A stretch of DNA of 64,000 nt from Plantibacter sp. ME-Dv--P-122b (GCF_030209375.1 NZ_JARVSC010000009.1:1-64000), one strand, 5' to 3'. Positions 8,501 through 18,255 are shown, numbered from the stretch's first letter. Program-made: numbers and translations. The notes: generated by a model not told the origin, from the sequence alone.

Positions 8501-9481
8501 TCAGTACGCCAGCGAGCGATCGACGGCCTCGAGGATGCGGTCGGCATCCGGGAGGTAGACGCCTTCGAGCTTCGCCGGCGGGAACGGGGTGTCGAACCCG
8601 GACACCCGCAGAACGGGGGCCTCGAGTGAGTAGAAGGCTCGCTCGGTGACGGTCGCCGCGATCTCCGAGCCGACGCTCGTGAAGCCGGGCGCCTCCTGCA
8701 CGTAGACGAGGCGGCCGGTCCGGCGGACGGATTCGACGAGCGGGGCGTAGTCGATGGGCGACAACGAGCGCATGTCGACGACCTCGACGCTCGTGCCCTC
8801 GGTGGCGGCCAGTTCAGCCGCCTGCAGCATGACGCTGACGATCGCGCCGTGTCCGGCGAGGGTGACCTCCGTGCCGGTGCGGACGACGCGGCTGCCGTGC
8901 AGCGGTGCGGCCGAGCCGTCGAGGTCGACCTCGCCCTTCGGCCAGTAGCGGCTCTTCGGCTCGAGGAAGACGACCGGGTCGTTCGAGGCGATGGCCTCCT
9001 GGATCATCCAGTAGGCGTCGTTCGGGGTCGACGGACTGACCACGCGGAGGCCGGCCGTGTGGGCGAAGTACGCCTCGGGGCTCTCCTGGTGGTGCTCGAC
9101 CGCGCCGATGTGTCCGCCGTAGGGGATCCGGATGACGACGGGCATCTGCAGCTTGCCCTCATGCCGGTTGGTGAGCTTCGCGAGCTGCGTCGTGATCTGG
9201 TTGAACGCCGGGAACACGAAGCCGTCGAACTGGATCTCGCACACCGGACGGTAGCCGCGCATGGCGAGACCGATCGCGGTGCCGACGATGCCGGACTCCG
9301 CGAGCGGGGTGTCGAGGACGCGGTCACCACCGAACTCGGCGTGCAGGCCCTCGGTGACGCGGAAGACGCCGCCGAGCGGGCCGATGTCCTCGCCCATCAG
9401 CAGGACCTTGTCGTCTTCGGTCATCGCCTTGCGCAGGCCGGCGTTCAGCGCCTTGGCCATCGGCATGGTGGTCGTCGTCAT
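8501..9481 (-). CDS. 2-oxoacid dehydrogenase E1 beta subunit
   Basis: This 326-residue transketolase-like E1-beta subunit forms a heterotetramer with E1-alpha and helps build the thiamine-diphosphate site. Characteristic segments include LLMGEDIG near the N-terminus, PLAESGIVG and the [12 protein letters not shown] region. The ATG at 9481 overlaps the E1-alpha stop (ATGA); longer in-frame extensions would run through the E1-alpha gene and are spurious. A 19-base gap follows the stop before the E2 start codon region is set up. Confidence 0.92.
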   Translation of the reverse strand: MTTTTMPMAKALNAGLRKAMTEDDKVLLMGEDIGPLGGVFRVTEGLHAEFGGDRVLDTPLAESGIVGTAIGLAMRGYRPVCEIQFDGFVFPAFNQITTQLAKLTNRHEGKLQMPVVIRIPYGGHIGAVEHHQESPEAYFAHTAGLRVVSPSTPNDAYWMIQEAIASNDPVVFLEPKSRYWPKGEVDLDGSAAPLHGSRVVRTGTEVTLAGHGAIVSVMLQAAELAATEGTSVEVVDMRSLSPIDYAPLVESVRRTGRLVYVQEAPGFTSVGSEIAATVTERAFYSLEAPVLRVSGFDTPFPPAKLEGVYLPDADRILEAVDRSLAY

Positions 9482-10617
9482 GCGTTGCCTCCTTCGAGCG
9501 AGGCCTCGTAGCGTTCGAGCCAGGCCTGCTGCTCCACCATGAGCGGGTGCGGTTCGGAGTAGACGCCCTCGAACATGAGCTCGGGGCCCGGGGCCTCGAG
9601 TGCGAGCGTGCGCACGCGGGTGTCCTCGGCGAGCGCCGCAGCCTCCTCGTCGACCTCGGCGAAGAACGCGTCCGAGGCGCCGAGCCCCTGGAGGTACGTC
9701 TTGAACCGGACGATCGGATCGCGGGCGATCCAGGACTGGAGTTCGTCGTCGGTGCGGTACTTGGTCGGGTCGTCGCTCGTGGTGTGCGCGCCGACGCGAT
9801 AGGTCATCGCCTCGATGAGGCTCGGGCCGTGGCCGGCGCGGGCGTCGTCGAGGTGCTTCGCCGCCGTCGCGTAGCTCGCGAGCACGTCGTTGCCGTCGAT
9901 GCGGACGCTGTCGAGGCCGAAGCCGGCGGCGCGCTGGTAGAGCGGCTCGCGGGCCTGGCGGGAGACGGGGACGGAGATGGCCCACTGGTTGTTCTGCAGG
10001 AAGAACACCTGCGGCGTCTGGTAGCTGGCGGCGTAGATGTACGCCTCGTTCGCGTCACCCTCGGAGCTCGAGCCGTCGCCGAAGTAGACGAGCACGGCCG
10101 TGTCGCGGTCGGGGTCGCCGGTGCCGACGGCCTTGTCGAAGTTCAGGCCCATCGCGTAGCCGGTCGCGTGCAGGGTCTGAGCGGCGAGCACGAGGGTGTA
10201 CAGGTGCATGTTGCCGTTCGACGGATCTGCCGGGTCCCAGCCGCCGTGCGTGTTACCGCGCATGAGGCGGACGATGTCGATGGGGTCGACGCCGCGGATC
10301 ATCGCGACGACGTGTTCGCGGTAGGAGGGGAAGATGTGGTCCTGGGCTCGCGCCGCACGGGCCGAACCGACCTGCGCCGCCTCCTGCCCGTGACTCGGCG
10401 GCCACAGCGCCATCTGGCCCTGACGCTGCAGGTTCGTCGCCTCGATGTCGAAGGCGCGGACGTTCGCCATGTCGCGGTAGAACTGCTGCAGGTCGGTCTC
10501 GGTCAGGCGATCGAGGAACGGCTGATAGCGCTCCGCGTGTTCGTTCGGCGCGAAGGTGCCGGCCGCGTCGATGAACTGGACGCTGGGCACGGTGGGGTCG
10601 TCTCCGGAACGGCTCAT
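9478..10617 (-). CDS. 2-oxoacid dehydrogenase E1 alpha subunit
   Basis: This 379-residue thiamine-diphosphate-dependent E1-alpha decarboxylates the 2-oxoacid. The ThDP/magnesium motif is visible, running from [13 protein letters not shown] to FLQNNQWA. The [13 protein letters not shown] segment is typical of branched-chain and related E1-alpha chains. The ATG at 10617 overlaps the preceding aminotransferase stop (ATGA). With an aminotransferase first in the operon, a transaminate-then-oxidise route for branched-chain or aromatic amino acids is likely. Confidence 0.92.
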   Translation of the reverse strand: MSRSGDDPTVPSVQFIDAAGTFAPNEHAERYQPFLDRLTETDLQQFYRDMANVRAFDIEATNLQRQGQMALWPPSHGQEAAQVGSARAARAQDHIFPSYREHVVAMIRGVDPIDIVRLMRGNTHGGWDPADPSNGNMHLYTLVLAAQTLHATGYAMGLNFDKAVGTGDPDRDTAVLVYFGDGSSSEGDANEAYIYAASYQTPQVFFLQNNQWAISVPVSRQAREPLYQRAAGFGLDSVRIDGNDVLASYATAAKHLDDARAGHGPSLIEAMTYRVGAHTTSDDPTKYRTDDELQSWIARDPIVRFKTYLQGLGASDAFFAEVDEEAAALAEDTRVRTLALEAPGPELMFEGVYSEPHPLMVEQQAWLERYEASLEGGNA

Positions 10618-11765
10618 CGTGAGCGCACTCCCTCTCGTGTCGGGTGGTCGGCCGGCAGTCCGGCGAGGATCTCTGCTGCGGCGGCGAGGAGCGGTTCGAT
10701 CGACTCGGCTTCACCGATCGAGATGCGGACGCCGTCGCCGGGGAAGGCGCGGCCGACGATGCCGTGCGCGAGGAAGGTCTCGTTCGCCGCGGCCGTCTGC
10801 TCGCCGAGGCCGAACCAGACGAAGTTGCCCTGAGCGGCGGGGATGAACCAGCCCTGTTCACGGAGTGCGGCGGCGAGGTCGTCGCGTCGTGCGGTGATGA
10901 CCGCGACGCGCGCTCGGATGTCCTCGGCGTTCGCGAGTCCGGCGATGGCCGCCTGCTGGGCGGGCGCGGTGCTGGAGAGCGGGATGGCCGCGTTGCGGGC
11001 ACCGTCGAGGACGAGCTCGTGGCCGATGGCCCAGCCGACGCGGAGGCCGGCGAGACCGTAGGCCTTCGAGAAGGTGCGGAGCACGACGAGGTTCGGGTAC
11101 TCGTCGAGGAGCGGGATGCCGTTGACGGCGTCATCGTCCGTGACGAACTCACGGTAGGCCTCGTCGAGGAGGACGAGCACGTCGGACGGCACGGAGCGGA
11201 GGAAGGCGAGGAAGGCGTCGCGCTCGACGACCGGACCCGTGGGGTTGTTCGGCGTGCAGACGATGACGACGCGGGTGCGGTCGGTGACGGCCGCGGACAT
11301 CGCCCCGAGGTCGTGGGAGCCGTCGGGCCGGTTGGGCACGCGCACGGACGTCGCCCCGGCGACGGTCACGAGACCCGGGTAGGCCTCGAAGGAGCGCCAG
11401 GCGAAGACGACCTCGTCTCCCGGACCGGCGGTCGCGGTGATGAACTGGCTGAGGAGCGCGACCGAGCCCGCCCCGATGTGGATGCGTTCCGGCGTGACCC
11501 CGTTGGCTTCGGCGAGCGCCGTGCGCAACGCGAGTGCGGCGCCGTCGGGGTAGCGGTGGGAGTTCGCGGCCGTGTCGGTGATGGCCGAGAGGACGGCGTC
11601 GAGCGGCGGGAACGGGACCTCGTTGCTGGAGAGCTTGAAGGCGTCGGGTGCGGCCGGCTTACCCTGGCGGTAGGGCGGCAGATCTGCGATCTCCGGACGG
11701 AGACGGACCGGGCTCCGGCCCGGCTGAGCGGCCGGCTGGGCGGTGGTTGGCAGGTTGTCACTCAC
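10614..11765 (-). CDS. PLP aminotransferase, histidinol-phosphate/aromatic type
   Basis: This 383-residue fold-type I aminotransferase of the HisC family has the PLP lysine in [13 protein letters not shown] and the conserved CTPNNPTGP and DEAYREF segments. HisC paralogues of this kind in actinobacteria are often aromatic (phenylalanine) aminotransferases (Pat) rather than histidine-biosynthesis enzymes. It sits in a 2-oxoacid dehydrogenase operon, not with his genes, which favours the amino-acid transaminase reading. It is the first gene, and its promoter probably lies in the 100-bp divergent gap before 11866. Confidence 0.85.
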   Translation of the reverse strand: MSDNLPTTAQPAAQPGRSPVRLRPEIADLPPYRQGKPAAPDAFKLSSNEVPFPPLDAVLSAITDTAANSHRYPDGAALALRTALAEANGVTPERIHIGAGSVALLSQFITATAGPGDEVVFAWRSFEAYPGLVTVAGATSVRVPNRPDGSHDLGAMSAAVTDRTRVVIVCTPNNPTGPVVERDAFLAFLRSVPSDVLVLLDEAYREFVTDDDAVNGIPLLDEYPNLVVLRTFSKAYGLAGLRVGWAIGHELVLDGARNAAIPLSSTAPAQQAAIAGLANAEDIRARVAVITARRDDLAAALREQGWFIPAAQGNFVWFGLGEQTAAANETFLAHGIVGRAFPGDGVRISIGEAESIEPLLAAAAEILAGLPADHPTREGVRSR

Positions 11766-11865
11766 TCGACGAGTCTAGGCCGCGAAGGATACCTGCGTCG
11801 GAATGCAGTGCGCCGGTCCGAATCGGCCCTTTGCCCGTCGTGGCAGGGGTGGGAGGATTACCGTC

Positions 11866-12258
11866 ATGGGACGTTTTCTGCTGAACCTGATCGTCAACGG
11901 CTTCGCCATCTGGGTCACGACCCTCATCGTCGCGGGAGTGAACGTGACGCCGTACGCGCCCGGCGGCACGCTGGAGACGATCCTGACCTTCGCGCTCGTC
12001 GCGCTCATCTTCGCGGTCGTGAACACCATCATCGGCTCGGTCATCAAGGTGCTCGCGTTCCCCCTCTACATCCTCACGCTCGGGCTCATCGGGCTCCTCA
12101 TCAACGGGCTCCTCCTCCTCATCACCGCAGGCATCAGCGGTTGGTTCGGCTTCGGCCTGACCGTCGACGGCTTCTGGTGGGGCGTCCTCGGGGCGATCGT
12201 CATCTCGATCGTGAACTGGCTGCTCGGCATCGTCATCCGCCCGAAGACCAAGGACTGA
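11866..12258 (+). CDS. Phage-holin-family small membrane protein
   Basis: This 130-residue protein of the PF04020 (Phage_holin_4_2) family has four hydrophobic segments covering most of the chain and a basic C-terminal RPKTKD. Despite the family name, such genes are common in bacterial chromosomes, and nothing phage-like surrounds this one. The function is unknown. It is transcribed divergently from the aminotransferase and convergently with the hydrolase gene at 12288. Confidence 0.8.
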   Translation: MGRFLLNLIVNGFAIWVTTLIVAGVNVTPYAPGGTLETILTFALVALIFAVVNTIIGSVIKVLAFPLYILTLGLIGLLINGLLLLITAGISGWFGFGLTVDGFWWGVLGAIVISIVNWLLGIVIRPKTKD

Positions 12259-12287
12259 CCGGCGCGAAGAACTCCTCCGATTGCGGT

Positions 12288-13742
12288 TCACTCCACTCGA
12301 TCCGCTCGGTACTGCGACGTCTCGCCGTCACCGGCGAGCTCGGAGAGCGGCTTGACGACTTCCTGGAGGCGCGGATCCGACGACGCGTCGGCGAGCCGCG
12401 CCGTGTCCCAGTAGTTCTCGAGCCGGTGGGCCGGCAGCGGGTCGTCGCCGCTCGGCGGAGGCGCACCGTCGAACAGCGACCGGCTGACGACCGTTCCTCC
12501 ATCAGGCTGGCCCTGACGGCGCCCTGACAGCGCTGGGATGACGTCCTCCGTGTGCTCGAAGTGCGCTCGCGGCACGTCTTCGTCGAAGACGATCGTGTTG
12601 ACCGGCGCCCCGAAGGTGACGAGCGATGAGTCGTAGTCACCGCTGGCTGCGATGGCTGCCGCGACGATCCCACCCTGCGAGTACCCGACGTGCAGCACCG
12701 ATGCTCCTTTCGGGACACCTGCGAGTTCCATGGCGTCGAGGGTCGCCCTCGTGCTGTCGGCGGCGAGACCCGGGAGGGCTGAAGCGGCCACGGCGTCCAG
12801 ATTGCTCTGGTTGTCCCACGGCTCCGATCCGGTGTTCGGAAGACCCGTGTCGATCGTGCCGCCCGACCACACGATCCACTGCTCCGACCCGGTGGCGTCG
12901 ACATGCCGCTCGACCCGGATCTGGGGGCTCCCCTCCCCTCCGTGCGGCATCCGTCGGGCCAGCTCCTCGTACGTTGTCGGCGGGGAGACGCGGTCGTCCT
13001 CGCCGTCCGCCCGAGGGACGGGAGAGGTCCGCACCCCGGAGGTCGTCAGGACGCCGGTCGCATCGGCAGTGCGCGCCACGACCAAGGCGGCGAGCGCGAC
13101 ACCCGGCACCCCGTCGGCCGTTGCCATCATGGAGAGGATGCCGGCGGGGAGCCCCCCGGCCCCGACCAACCACTCATCCGCCGACGAGACGATGCGACGC
13201 ACCGCATCCGCGAAGAGCGGTGTGGCCATGAGGTCACGCAAGCCCCGTTCGGCGGCGGCGTCGAACTGCTCGCCTGCCCCTTCCGACACCGCGCCGACGA
13301 CCGCGCGGACGACGGATCCGAGCAGCAGCACGGCTCCGATGCCGACGGCGCCGGGCGCCCAGGACACAGGAGACGCGCCCAGCGCCCAGGCGTTGGCGCC
13401 ATCGGTCAGCTCGAAGAGGGACGCGACCGTGCGCTCGATGTCGCCGTACGCCTCAGCCGACAGGAGGAGTCGTTCTCCGAGGTGAGTCGCCTCGCCCCCG
13501 GCTTGCCTGAGCAGGGCTGCTGCCCGCGCGGCGGCCTCCCGGCCCGCCTCTCCGTCGAGCTGTGGGACCAGGAGCGGTCCGGTCGGCGCATGGGAGGCGT
13601 CCATGCGACCCACGGCGTCAAGCCGCCCTGCCCATTCCTCGCATGAGGCGCCGAGCGAAACCAGGGTGCGCGCGAGGTTCAGATGGCCGTCCGTCGCGAT
13701 AGCGACCACCCCTCCACCACGGAGCACGAGGTCGTCGCTCAC
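12288..13742 (-). CDS. Serine hydrolase with helical WXG-like N-terminal region
   Basis: This 484-residue protein has a C-terminal alpha/beta-hydrolase region with the nucleophile elbow GYSQGG near residue 350, an Asp in the AHFEHTEDVIP segment and a late His (PAHRLENYW). The first 200 residues are mostly Ala-rich helix without a signal peptide, resembling substrates that pair with WXG100 proteins. The GTG at 13742 overlaps the stop of the small WXG100-like gene (GTGA), so the two are probably co-translated. Family knowledge suggests a secreted lipase/esterase or effector; the substrate is unknown. Confidence 0.7.
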   Translation of the reverse strand: MSDDLVLRGGGVVAIATDGHLNLARTLVSLGASCEEWAGRLDAVGRMDASHAPTGPLLVPQLDGEAGREAAARAAALLRQAGGEATHLGERLLLSAEAYGDIERTVASLFELTDGANAWALGASPVSWAPGAVGIGAVLLLGSVVRAVVGAVSEGAGEQFDAAAERGLRDLMATPLFADAVRRIVSSADEWLVGAGGLPAGILSMMATADGVPGVALAALVVARTADATGVLTTSGVRTSPVPRADGEDDRVSPPTTYEELARRMPHGGEGSPQIRVERHVDATGSEQWIVWSGGTIDTGLPNTGSEPWDNQSNLDAVAASALPGLAADSTRATLDAMELAGVPKGASVLHVGYSQGGIVAAAIAASGDYDSSLVTFGAPVNTIVFDEDVPRAHFEHTEDVIPALSGRRQGQPDGGTVVSRSLFDGAPPPSGDDPLPAHRLENYWDTARLADASSDPRLQEVVKPLSELAGDGETSQYRADRVE

Positions 13743-14047
13743 CGGAGGCTCCCAGCCGATATGGTCCCAGCGGCTCCGAGCGATCTCCGAAGCGCCTCGT
13801 CGAGCGCCGACGCTGCTTCACGCAACCGCCCGACGAGGTCGTCCGCCGCCCAGGAGAACTCCATCGCCGCCGGCCCTGCCCAGTCCAATCCGGATCGCCC
13901 GTGCATGAAGTCCGTGATGCCGGTGCTCAGCGCGCTCAGGACGGCGTCGACGCACTGCGCCCGCGACTGAAGTGCCGCGAGGGCCTCCTCCGCAGTCCAT
14001 TCCGACGGGGAATCCATCGCAAACGGGTCGTAGTACTCCAACGTCAT
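13739..14047 (-). CDS. Small helical protein, WXG100-like partner
   Basis: This 102-residue, mostly helical protein has SGLDWAGPAAMEFSWAADDL in the middle, with tryptophan and glycine in the turn between two predicted helices, as in WXG100/ESX secretion partners, though without a strict WxG tripeptide. A good ribosome binding site (GAGGGGAC) precedes the ATG. The overlap with the hydrolase gene suggests it is that protein's export partner or chaperone. No type VII secretion ATPase is in the window. Confidence 0.65.
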   Translation of the reverse strand: MTLEYYDPFAMDSPSEWTAEEALAALQSRAQCVDAVLSALSTGITDFMHGRSGLDWAGPAAMEFSWAADDLVGRLREAASALDEALRRSLGAAGTISAGSLR

Positions 14048-14223
14048 GTCCCCTCGCCCTCCGCCCGCCCACCGCCGGCATCACGCTCGACTCTGCCCAA
14101 CGGGCGGAGCGGTCACGCCAGCACACCGTGCTGATGTGGAGGAAGCCGACCGGAGTGGAGCTGTGGAGTGGAGTCAGCTGGGAACGGTTCGACGGCTCGG
14201 GTGCGGTCGGCCAGAATAGATGC

Positions 14224-14751
14224 ATGAACACCCTCGGGGAGGCCGACCCCGGCACGACCCCGTTCCGCGTGTGCTTCGTCTGCGCGGGCAACATCTGTCG
14301 ATCCCCGATGGCCGAGAGCGTCTTCACCGACCTCGTCGCGGCCGCCGGACTGGAACGGGTCGTGGAGGTCTCCTCCGCCGGCACCGGTGACTGGCACGTC
14401 GGCGAGCACGCCGACCACCGCACGGTCACCGCGCTGCGAGCGCACGGCCACGACGCCACCGCCCACCGGGCCAAGCAGTTCGACCCCGATCGCTTCGACA
14501 GGTACGACCTCGTCGTCGCCCTCGACCGCAGTCACGAACGCATCCTGCGAGCCTGGGCAGGCAACGACGCCGACCGTTCCAAGGTGCACCTGCTCCTGAG
14601 CTTCGACAGCACCTCCGGGACCCGCGACGTCCCCGACCCCTATTACTCGGACGCCCAGATGTTCGAGACCGTCCTCGGCATGATCGACCATGCCTGCAGA
14701 TCCCTCTTCCACCAGCTCGAACCAGCACTGACCCAGGGAGCCACCCCATGA
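14224..14751 (+). CDS. Low-molecular-weight protein-tyrosine phosphatase
   Basis: This 175-residue enzyme has the catalytic CX5R loop at C20-R26 (CAGNICRS) and the general-acid Asp in DVPDPYY near residue 138. It removes phosphate from tyrosine (or arginine) residues of proteins. The ATG at 14224 was chosen because it leaves about 18 residues before the P-loop strand; longer frames add low-complexity sequence. The stop overlaps the purB start (ATGA), so the two are translated together, although no functional link is obvious. Confidence 0.93.
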   Translation: MNTLGEADPGTTPFRVCFVCAGNICRSPMAESVFTDLVAAAGLERVVEVSSAGTGDWHVGEHADHRTVTALRAHGHDATAHRAKQFDPDRFDRYDLVVALDRSHERILRAWAGNDADRSKVHLLLSFDSTSGTRDVPDPYYSDAQMFETVLGMIDHACRSLFHQLEPALTQGATP

Positions 14752-16130
14752 CCGAATTCCCCGCCCAGCCGCTCAGCCCGCTCGACGGTCGCTACCGCCC
14801 CGCCGTGACGGCGCTCGGAGAGTACCTCTCGGAGGCCGGCCTGAACCGCGCCCGTGTGCAGGTCGAGGTCGAGTGGCTCGTCTACCTCACCGAGCACTCG
14901 ATGTTCGGCTCCTCCCCGCTCACCCCGGCGGAGATCGAGCAGCTCCGCGCGCTCTACCTCGACTTCGGCCAGGCCGACATCGACTGGCTGGCCGAGAAGG
15001 AGGCCGTCACGCGTCACGATGTGAAGGCCGTCGAGTACCTCGTGCGCCACCGCCTGTCCGAGCTCGGGCTCGACCGTATCGCCGAACTCACCCACATCGC
15101 CTGCACGAGCGAGGACATCAACAACCTCTCCTACGCGCTCACCGTGTCGCAGGCGGTCCGCGCCATCTGGCTGCCGAAGCTGCGCCTCGTCCTCGACTCC
15201 CTGCGCACCAAGGCCGTCGACTTCCGGGCCGTCCCGATGCTCGCCCGCACGCACGGCCAGCCGGCGACGCCCACCACGATGGGCCGCGAGCTCGCCGTTA
15301 CGGTCTACCGACTCGAGCGCATCGCCCTCCAGATCGAGGCGAACGAGTACCTCGGCAAGTTCTCCGGCGCGACCGGCACCTTCGCCGCCCATGTCGTCGC
15401 CGACCCCGACGCGGACTGGCCCGCCATCTCGCGTGAGTTCGTCGAGGGACTCGGGCTCGACTGGAACCCGCTGACGACGCAGATCGAGTCGCACGACTGG
15501 CAGGCCGAGCTCTACGGCAAGATCTCCCACGCCAACCGCGTGCTGCACAACCTCGCCACGGACATGTGGACGTACATCTCCATCGGCTACTTCCGACAGA
15601 TCCCGGTCGCGGGCGCCACCGGCTCGTCGACCATGCCCCACAAGGTCAACCCGATCCGCTTCGAGAACGCCGAGGCCAACCTGGAGCTGTCGAGCGCGAT
15701 CCTCGACTCCCTCGCCGCCACCCTCGTCACCTCACGACTCCAGCGCGACCTCACCGACTCGAGCGCCCAGCGCAACATCGGTGTCGGGTTCGGCCACTCG
15801 CTGCTCGCCCTCGACAACATCCTCGGCGGCCTCGGAAAGATCGACCTCGCGGAGGACGTGCTTGCCGCGGACCTCGACCACAACTGGGAGGTGCTCGCGG
15901 AGGCGATCCAGACGGTCATCCGCGCCGAGGTGACCGCGGGCCGCTCGAGCATCGAGGACCCCTACGCGCTGCTCAAGGAGCTCACGCGCGGCAAGCGTCT
16001 CGGCCAGGCGGAGCTCGTCGAGTTCGTCTCCCGACTCGACATCGGCGACGCCGCGAAGCAGCGCCTGCTCGAGCTCACCCCGGCGACGTACCTCGGGCTC
16101 TCCGACGACCTGGTGGACTACCTGCCGTAG
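14748..16130 (+). CDS. purB: Adenylosuccinate lyase
   Basis: This 460-residue fumarase/aspartase-superfamily enzyme removes fumarate from SAICAR and from adenylosuccinate in purine synthesis. Visible hallmarks are HIACTSEDINN, the ARTHGQPATPTTMG segment and the signature SSTMPHKVNP at about 294-303, which carries the catalytic serine loop. Length is typical of the bacterial enzyme with an N-terminal PLDGRY start. A pair of hairpins follows the stop at 16141. Confidence 0.96.
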   Translation: MTEFPAQPLSPLDGRYRPAVTALGEYLSEAGLNRARVQVEVEWLVYLTEHSMFGSSPLTPAEIEQLRALYLDFGQADIDWLAEKEAVTRHDVKAVEYLVRHRLSELGLDRIAELTHIACTSEDINNLSYALTVSQAVRAIWLPKLRLVLDSLRTKAVDFRAVPMLARTHGQPATPTTMGRELAVTVYRLERIALQIEANEYLGKFSGATGTFAAHVVADPDADWPAISREFVEGLGLDWNPLTTQIESHDWQAELYGKISHANRVLHNLATDMWTYISIGYFRQIPVAGATGSSTMPHKVNPIRFENAEANLELSSAILDSLAATLVTSRLQRDLTDSSAQRNIGVGFGHSLLALDNILGGLGKIDLAEDVLAADLDHNWEVLAEAIQTVIRAEVTAGRSSIEDPYALLKELTRGKRLGQAELVEFVSRLDIGDAAKQRLLELTPATYLGLSDDLVDYLP

Positions 16131-16140
16131 CCGGACGGTG

Positions 16141-16193
16141 CTCGTTCGCCCAGGAATGGGCGAACGAGTACCGGGTCGCCCAAGAATGGGCGA
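16141..16193. terminator. Tandem hairpins after purB
   Basis: CTCGTTCGCCC (16141-16151) and GGGCGAACGAG (16158-16168) form a perfect 11-bp stem with a 6-base loop. A second, shorter copy (stem TCGCCC/GGGCGA, 16176-16193) repeats the same core, so the element looks like a duplicated hairpin. It lies between the convergent purB and minus-strand membrane gene and can end transcription from both sides. Confidence 0.65.
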
Positions 16194-16206
16194 ATGAAGC
16201 CGAAGG

Positions 16207-16473
16207 TCAGTGGCCGGAGGGGCGCGGCGGACGCTTGTCGTCGCCGTCCTGCTCGTCGAGGTCGAGCTTCTCCTGGAAGTCGGGCTTCACGGCGAGCGCC
16301 AGCATCGCGAGGACGACGAGCGAGGCGATGAACGCGATGCCCAGGCCGATGAGCGACAGGACGATCTCGCGGGTCGACATCAGGACGACGACGCCGGTGA
16401 AGACCCCCATGACGCCCGAGAGCACGAGGAGTTCTATCGGGCGCAGGACGTCGTCGCGGTTGGGCTTGCTCAT
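16207..16473 (-). CDS. Small two-helix membrane protein
   Basis: This 88-residue protein has two hydrophobic helices (about 13-32 and 38-63) and an acidic, then basic cytoplasmic-type tail (DLDEQDGDDKRPPR). The ATG at 16473 overlaps the preceding stop (ATGA). It is not a family I recognise. It is coupled to the larger membrane protein at 16470 and is probably its partner. Confidence 0.7.
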   Translation of the reverse strand: MSKPNRDDVLRPIELLVLSGVMGVFTGVVVLMSTREIVLSLIGLGIAFIASLVVLAMLALAVKPDFQEKLDLDEQDGDDKRPPRPSGH

Positions 16474-17129
16474 GATGCGGCTCCCGCCGTGCCGGTGGTG
16501 TCGTCGGTGACTGCGCCGGCGACCGGGCGTTTGCCCGCCCACCGCAGCGACAGTCCGCCGATGACGAGGTAGACGCCGACGATCGCGGCGTATGCCCCGA
16601 CGAGGCCGACGACGACGATGTCCGCACGGAGGACACCTTCGACACCTCCCGGGGCGGCGAATCGCTGCTCGAGTCCGGGCGGGACGAGGAGCGTCGCGAT
16701 GGCGAGCAGCACCGTGAAGGCACCGACCGCGGTCCAGTCCTTCGCCGCGGCGAGGCGTCCGCGCCAGCGGATCCCGCTGTACAGTTCGAGGAATCCGGTG
16801 AGGGCCGCCCACAGGGTGACGACGTAGAGGAAGATGCTCAGCCCGCCGCCGCTCACGAGCAGGGAGAAGACGCCGGTCACGACGCCGATGATGCCCTGAC
16901 CGAGGAAGAAGGCGCGCGTCACGGTGTCGGAGAAGTTCGGGAAGGCGAAGGCGCCGACGATCGCGCCGGACAGCAGCGTGAAGACCCCGAAGACCACGAG
17001 GCCGAACTGCGAGGAGTGGCCCTGCGTGAAGGTGACGACCCCCGCCGTGGCGAGCGCGATCACCGCACGCAGGATCGGGACCATCCAGTACCGATCGTGC
17101 TTGGCGCCGTCGAACGGAATGCTGGGCAC
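16470..17129 (-). CDS. Polytopic membrane protein (DUF308-like)
   Basis: This protein of about 219 residues has six hydrophobic segments in pairs and a short charged N-terminus (PFDGAKHDRYW). The pattern of paired helices with a GFLELYSGIRWR segment resembles DUF308/HdeD-type membrane proteins, but the assignment is tentative. The GTG at 17129 is the most plausible start; its ribosome binding site is weak. Function is unknown, and it is expressed with the small membrane protein downstream. Confidence 0.65.
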   Translation of the reverse strand: MPSIPFDGAKHDRYWMVPILRAVIALATAGVVTFTQGHSSQFGLVVFGVFTLLSGAIVGAFAFPNFSDTVTRAFFLGQGIIGVVTGVFSLLVSGGGLSIFLYVVTLWAALTGFLELYSGIRWRGRLAAAKDWTAVGAFTVLLAIATLLVPPGLEQRFAAPGGVEGVLRADIVVVGLVGAYAAIVGVYLVIGGLSLRWAGKRPVAGAVTDDTTGTAGAAS

Positions 17130-17199
17130 GGTGAACGTCTCATCTCTTGCAGGAAGTCCCCTCCAGCTTACGCGGTCCGGCGGGCGACGCGGACCGGGG

Positions 17200-18255
17200 T
17201 CAGGGTGCCCTGGGTGGGACCGACAGGCCCGCGGCGAGTTCCGCGAAGACGGACTCGGCATCGGCCCGATCCCGGGTCAGCAGTGACGCCTGCCCAGTCC
17301 AGAAGCCCTGGAGGTCCGCGACGCCCCGCTCGGAGGCGACGGTGCGGAACCGCCCGGTCAGCCAGTTCTGGACCGGGAACGGGGCGACGATCCCCGACGC
17401 CTCGATCTGGCGCAACACCCGGTTCGGGACACCCCGGCCGAGCCTGCCGCTCATCGCGCGCGTGAGGACGGTGCCGTCGGCGGGCGTCGAGACGATGGCC
17501 GCCCGATGCTCGGCCGTCGCAGCGGAGACGCTCGTGCGGAGGAAGGCGGTCCCGACCTGCACACCGGCGGCGCCGAGCGCCCGTGCGGCGGCGACACCAC
17601 GTCGGTCGGCGATACCGCCGGCGGCGATCACCGGGACCTCCAAGGCGTCGACGAGCTGCGGGATCAGGGCGACCAGGCCGACGAGGGAGTCCTCGGCTGC
17701 TCGCAGGAACGAGACGCGGTGACCGCCGGCTTCCATGCCCGTGCCGACGACGACGTCGACGCCGCCCTCCTGCAGGGCGAGTCCCTCGGCAACCGTGGTC
17801 GCCGTCCCGACCACGACGATGCCCCGCTCGTGCGCTGCGTCGACCACCGGCCGCGGCGGAACCCCGAAGACGAAGCTGACCACGGCGGGCCGCGCCTCCA
17901 GGACGGCCTCGATCTGCTCGTCGAAGGGCGGCACGTACCGGGCAGGGCGATCGGGCAGCTCGAGCGACAACTCGTCGAACACGGGTCGGAGCGCCTCGAC
18001 CGCGGCTGCGAAGGACGCCTCGGAGTCGTCGGGCGACAGCTCGTCTCCACGCGGCAGCCACAGGTTCAGGGCAAAGGGCGCCGCGGTCCGCTCGCGGAGC
18101 GCGGTGACCGTCCGCTCGATGCGCTCGGCGTCGTAGCCGTACAGACCGAAGGAGCCGAGGCCGCCCAGCTCACTCACCGTCGCGGTGAGCTCGACGGAGG
18201 ACAGACCTCCGAAGGGGCCGAGCACGATCGGGACGTCGACAGGAAGGGCACGCAC
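17200..18255 (-). CDS. Nitronate monooxygenase
   Basis: This 351-residue FMN-dependent TIM-barrel protein of the NMO/2-nitropropane dioxygenase family has the N-terminal GPFGG flavin segment. GMEAGGH is the phosphate/FMN-binding strand with the conserved His, and AAGGIADRRG and LGAAGVQVGTAFL are later barrel segments. It oxidises alkyl nitronates such as propionate-3-nitronate. The start is GTG at 18255. It is transcribed away from the nitrilase operon, and the roughly 125-bp gap between them must hold both promoters. Confidence 0.85.
   Translation of the reverse strand: MRALPVDVPIVLGPFGGLSSVELTATVSELGGLGSFGLYGYDAERIERTVTALRERTAAPFALNLWLPRGDELSPDDSEASFAAAVEALRPVFDELSLELPDRPARYVPPFDEQIEAVLEARPAVVSFVFGVPPRPVVDAAHERGIVVVGTATTVAEGLALQEGGVDVVVGTGMEAGGHRVSFLRAAEDSLVGLVALIPQLVDALEVPVIAAGGIADRRGVAAARALGAAGVQVGTAFLRTSVSAATAEHRAAIVSTPADGTVLTRAMSGRLGRGVPNRVLRQIEASGIVAPFPVQNWLTGRFRTVASERGVADLQGFWTGQASLLTRDRADAESVFAELAAGLSVPPRAP

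Noticed and set aside
11866-12258. Prophage, suggested by the holin-family protein
   Set aside because: No integrase, terminase, capsid or endolysin gene lies nearby; the family is common in bacterial chromosomes.
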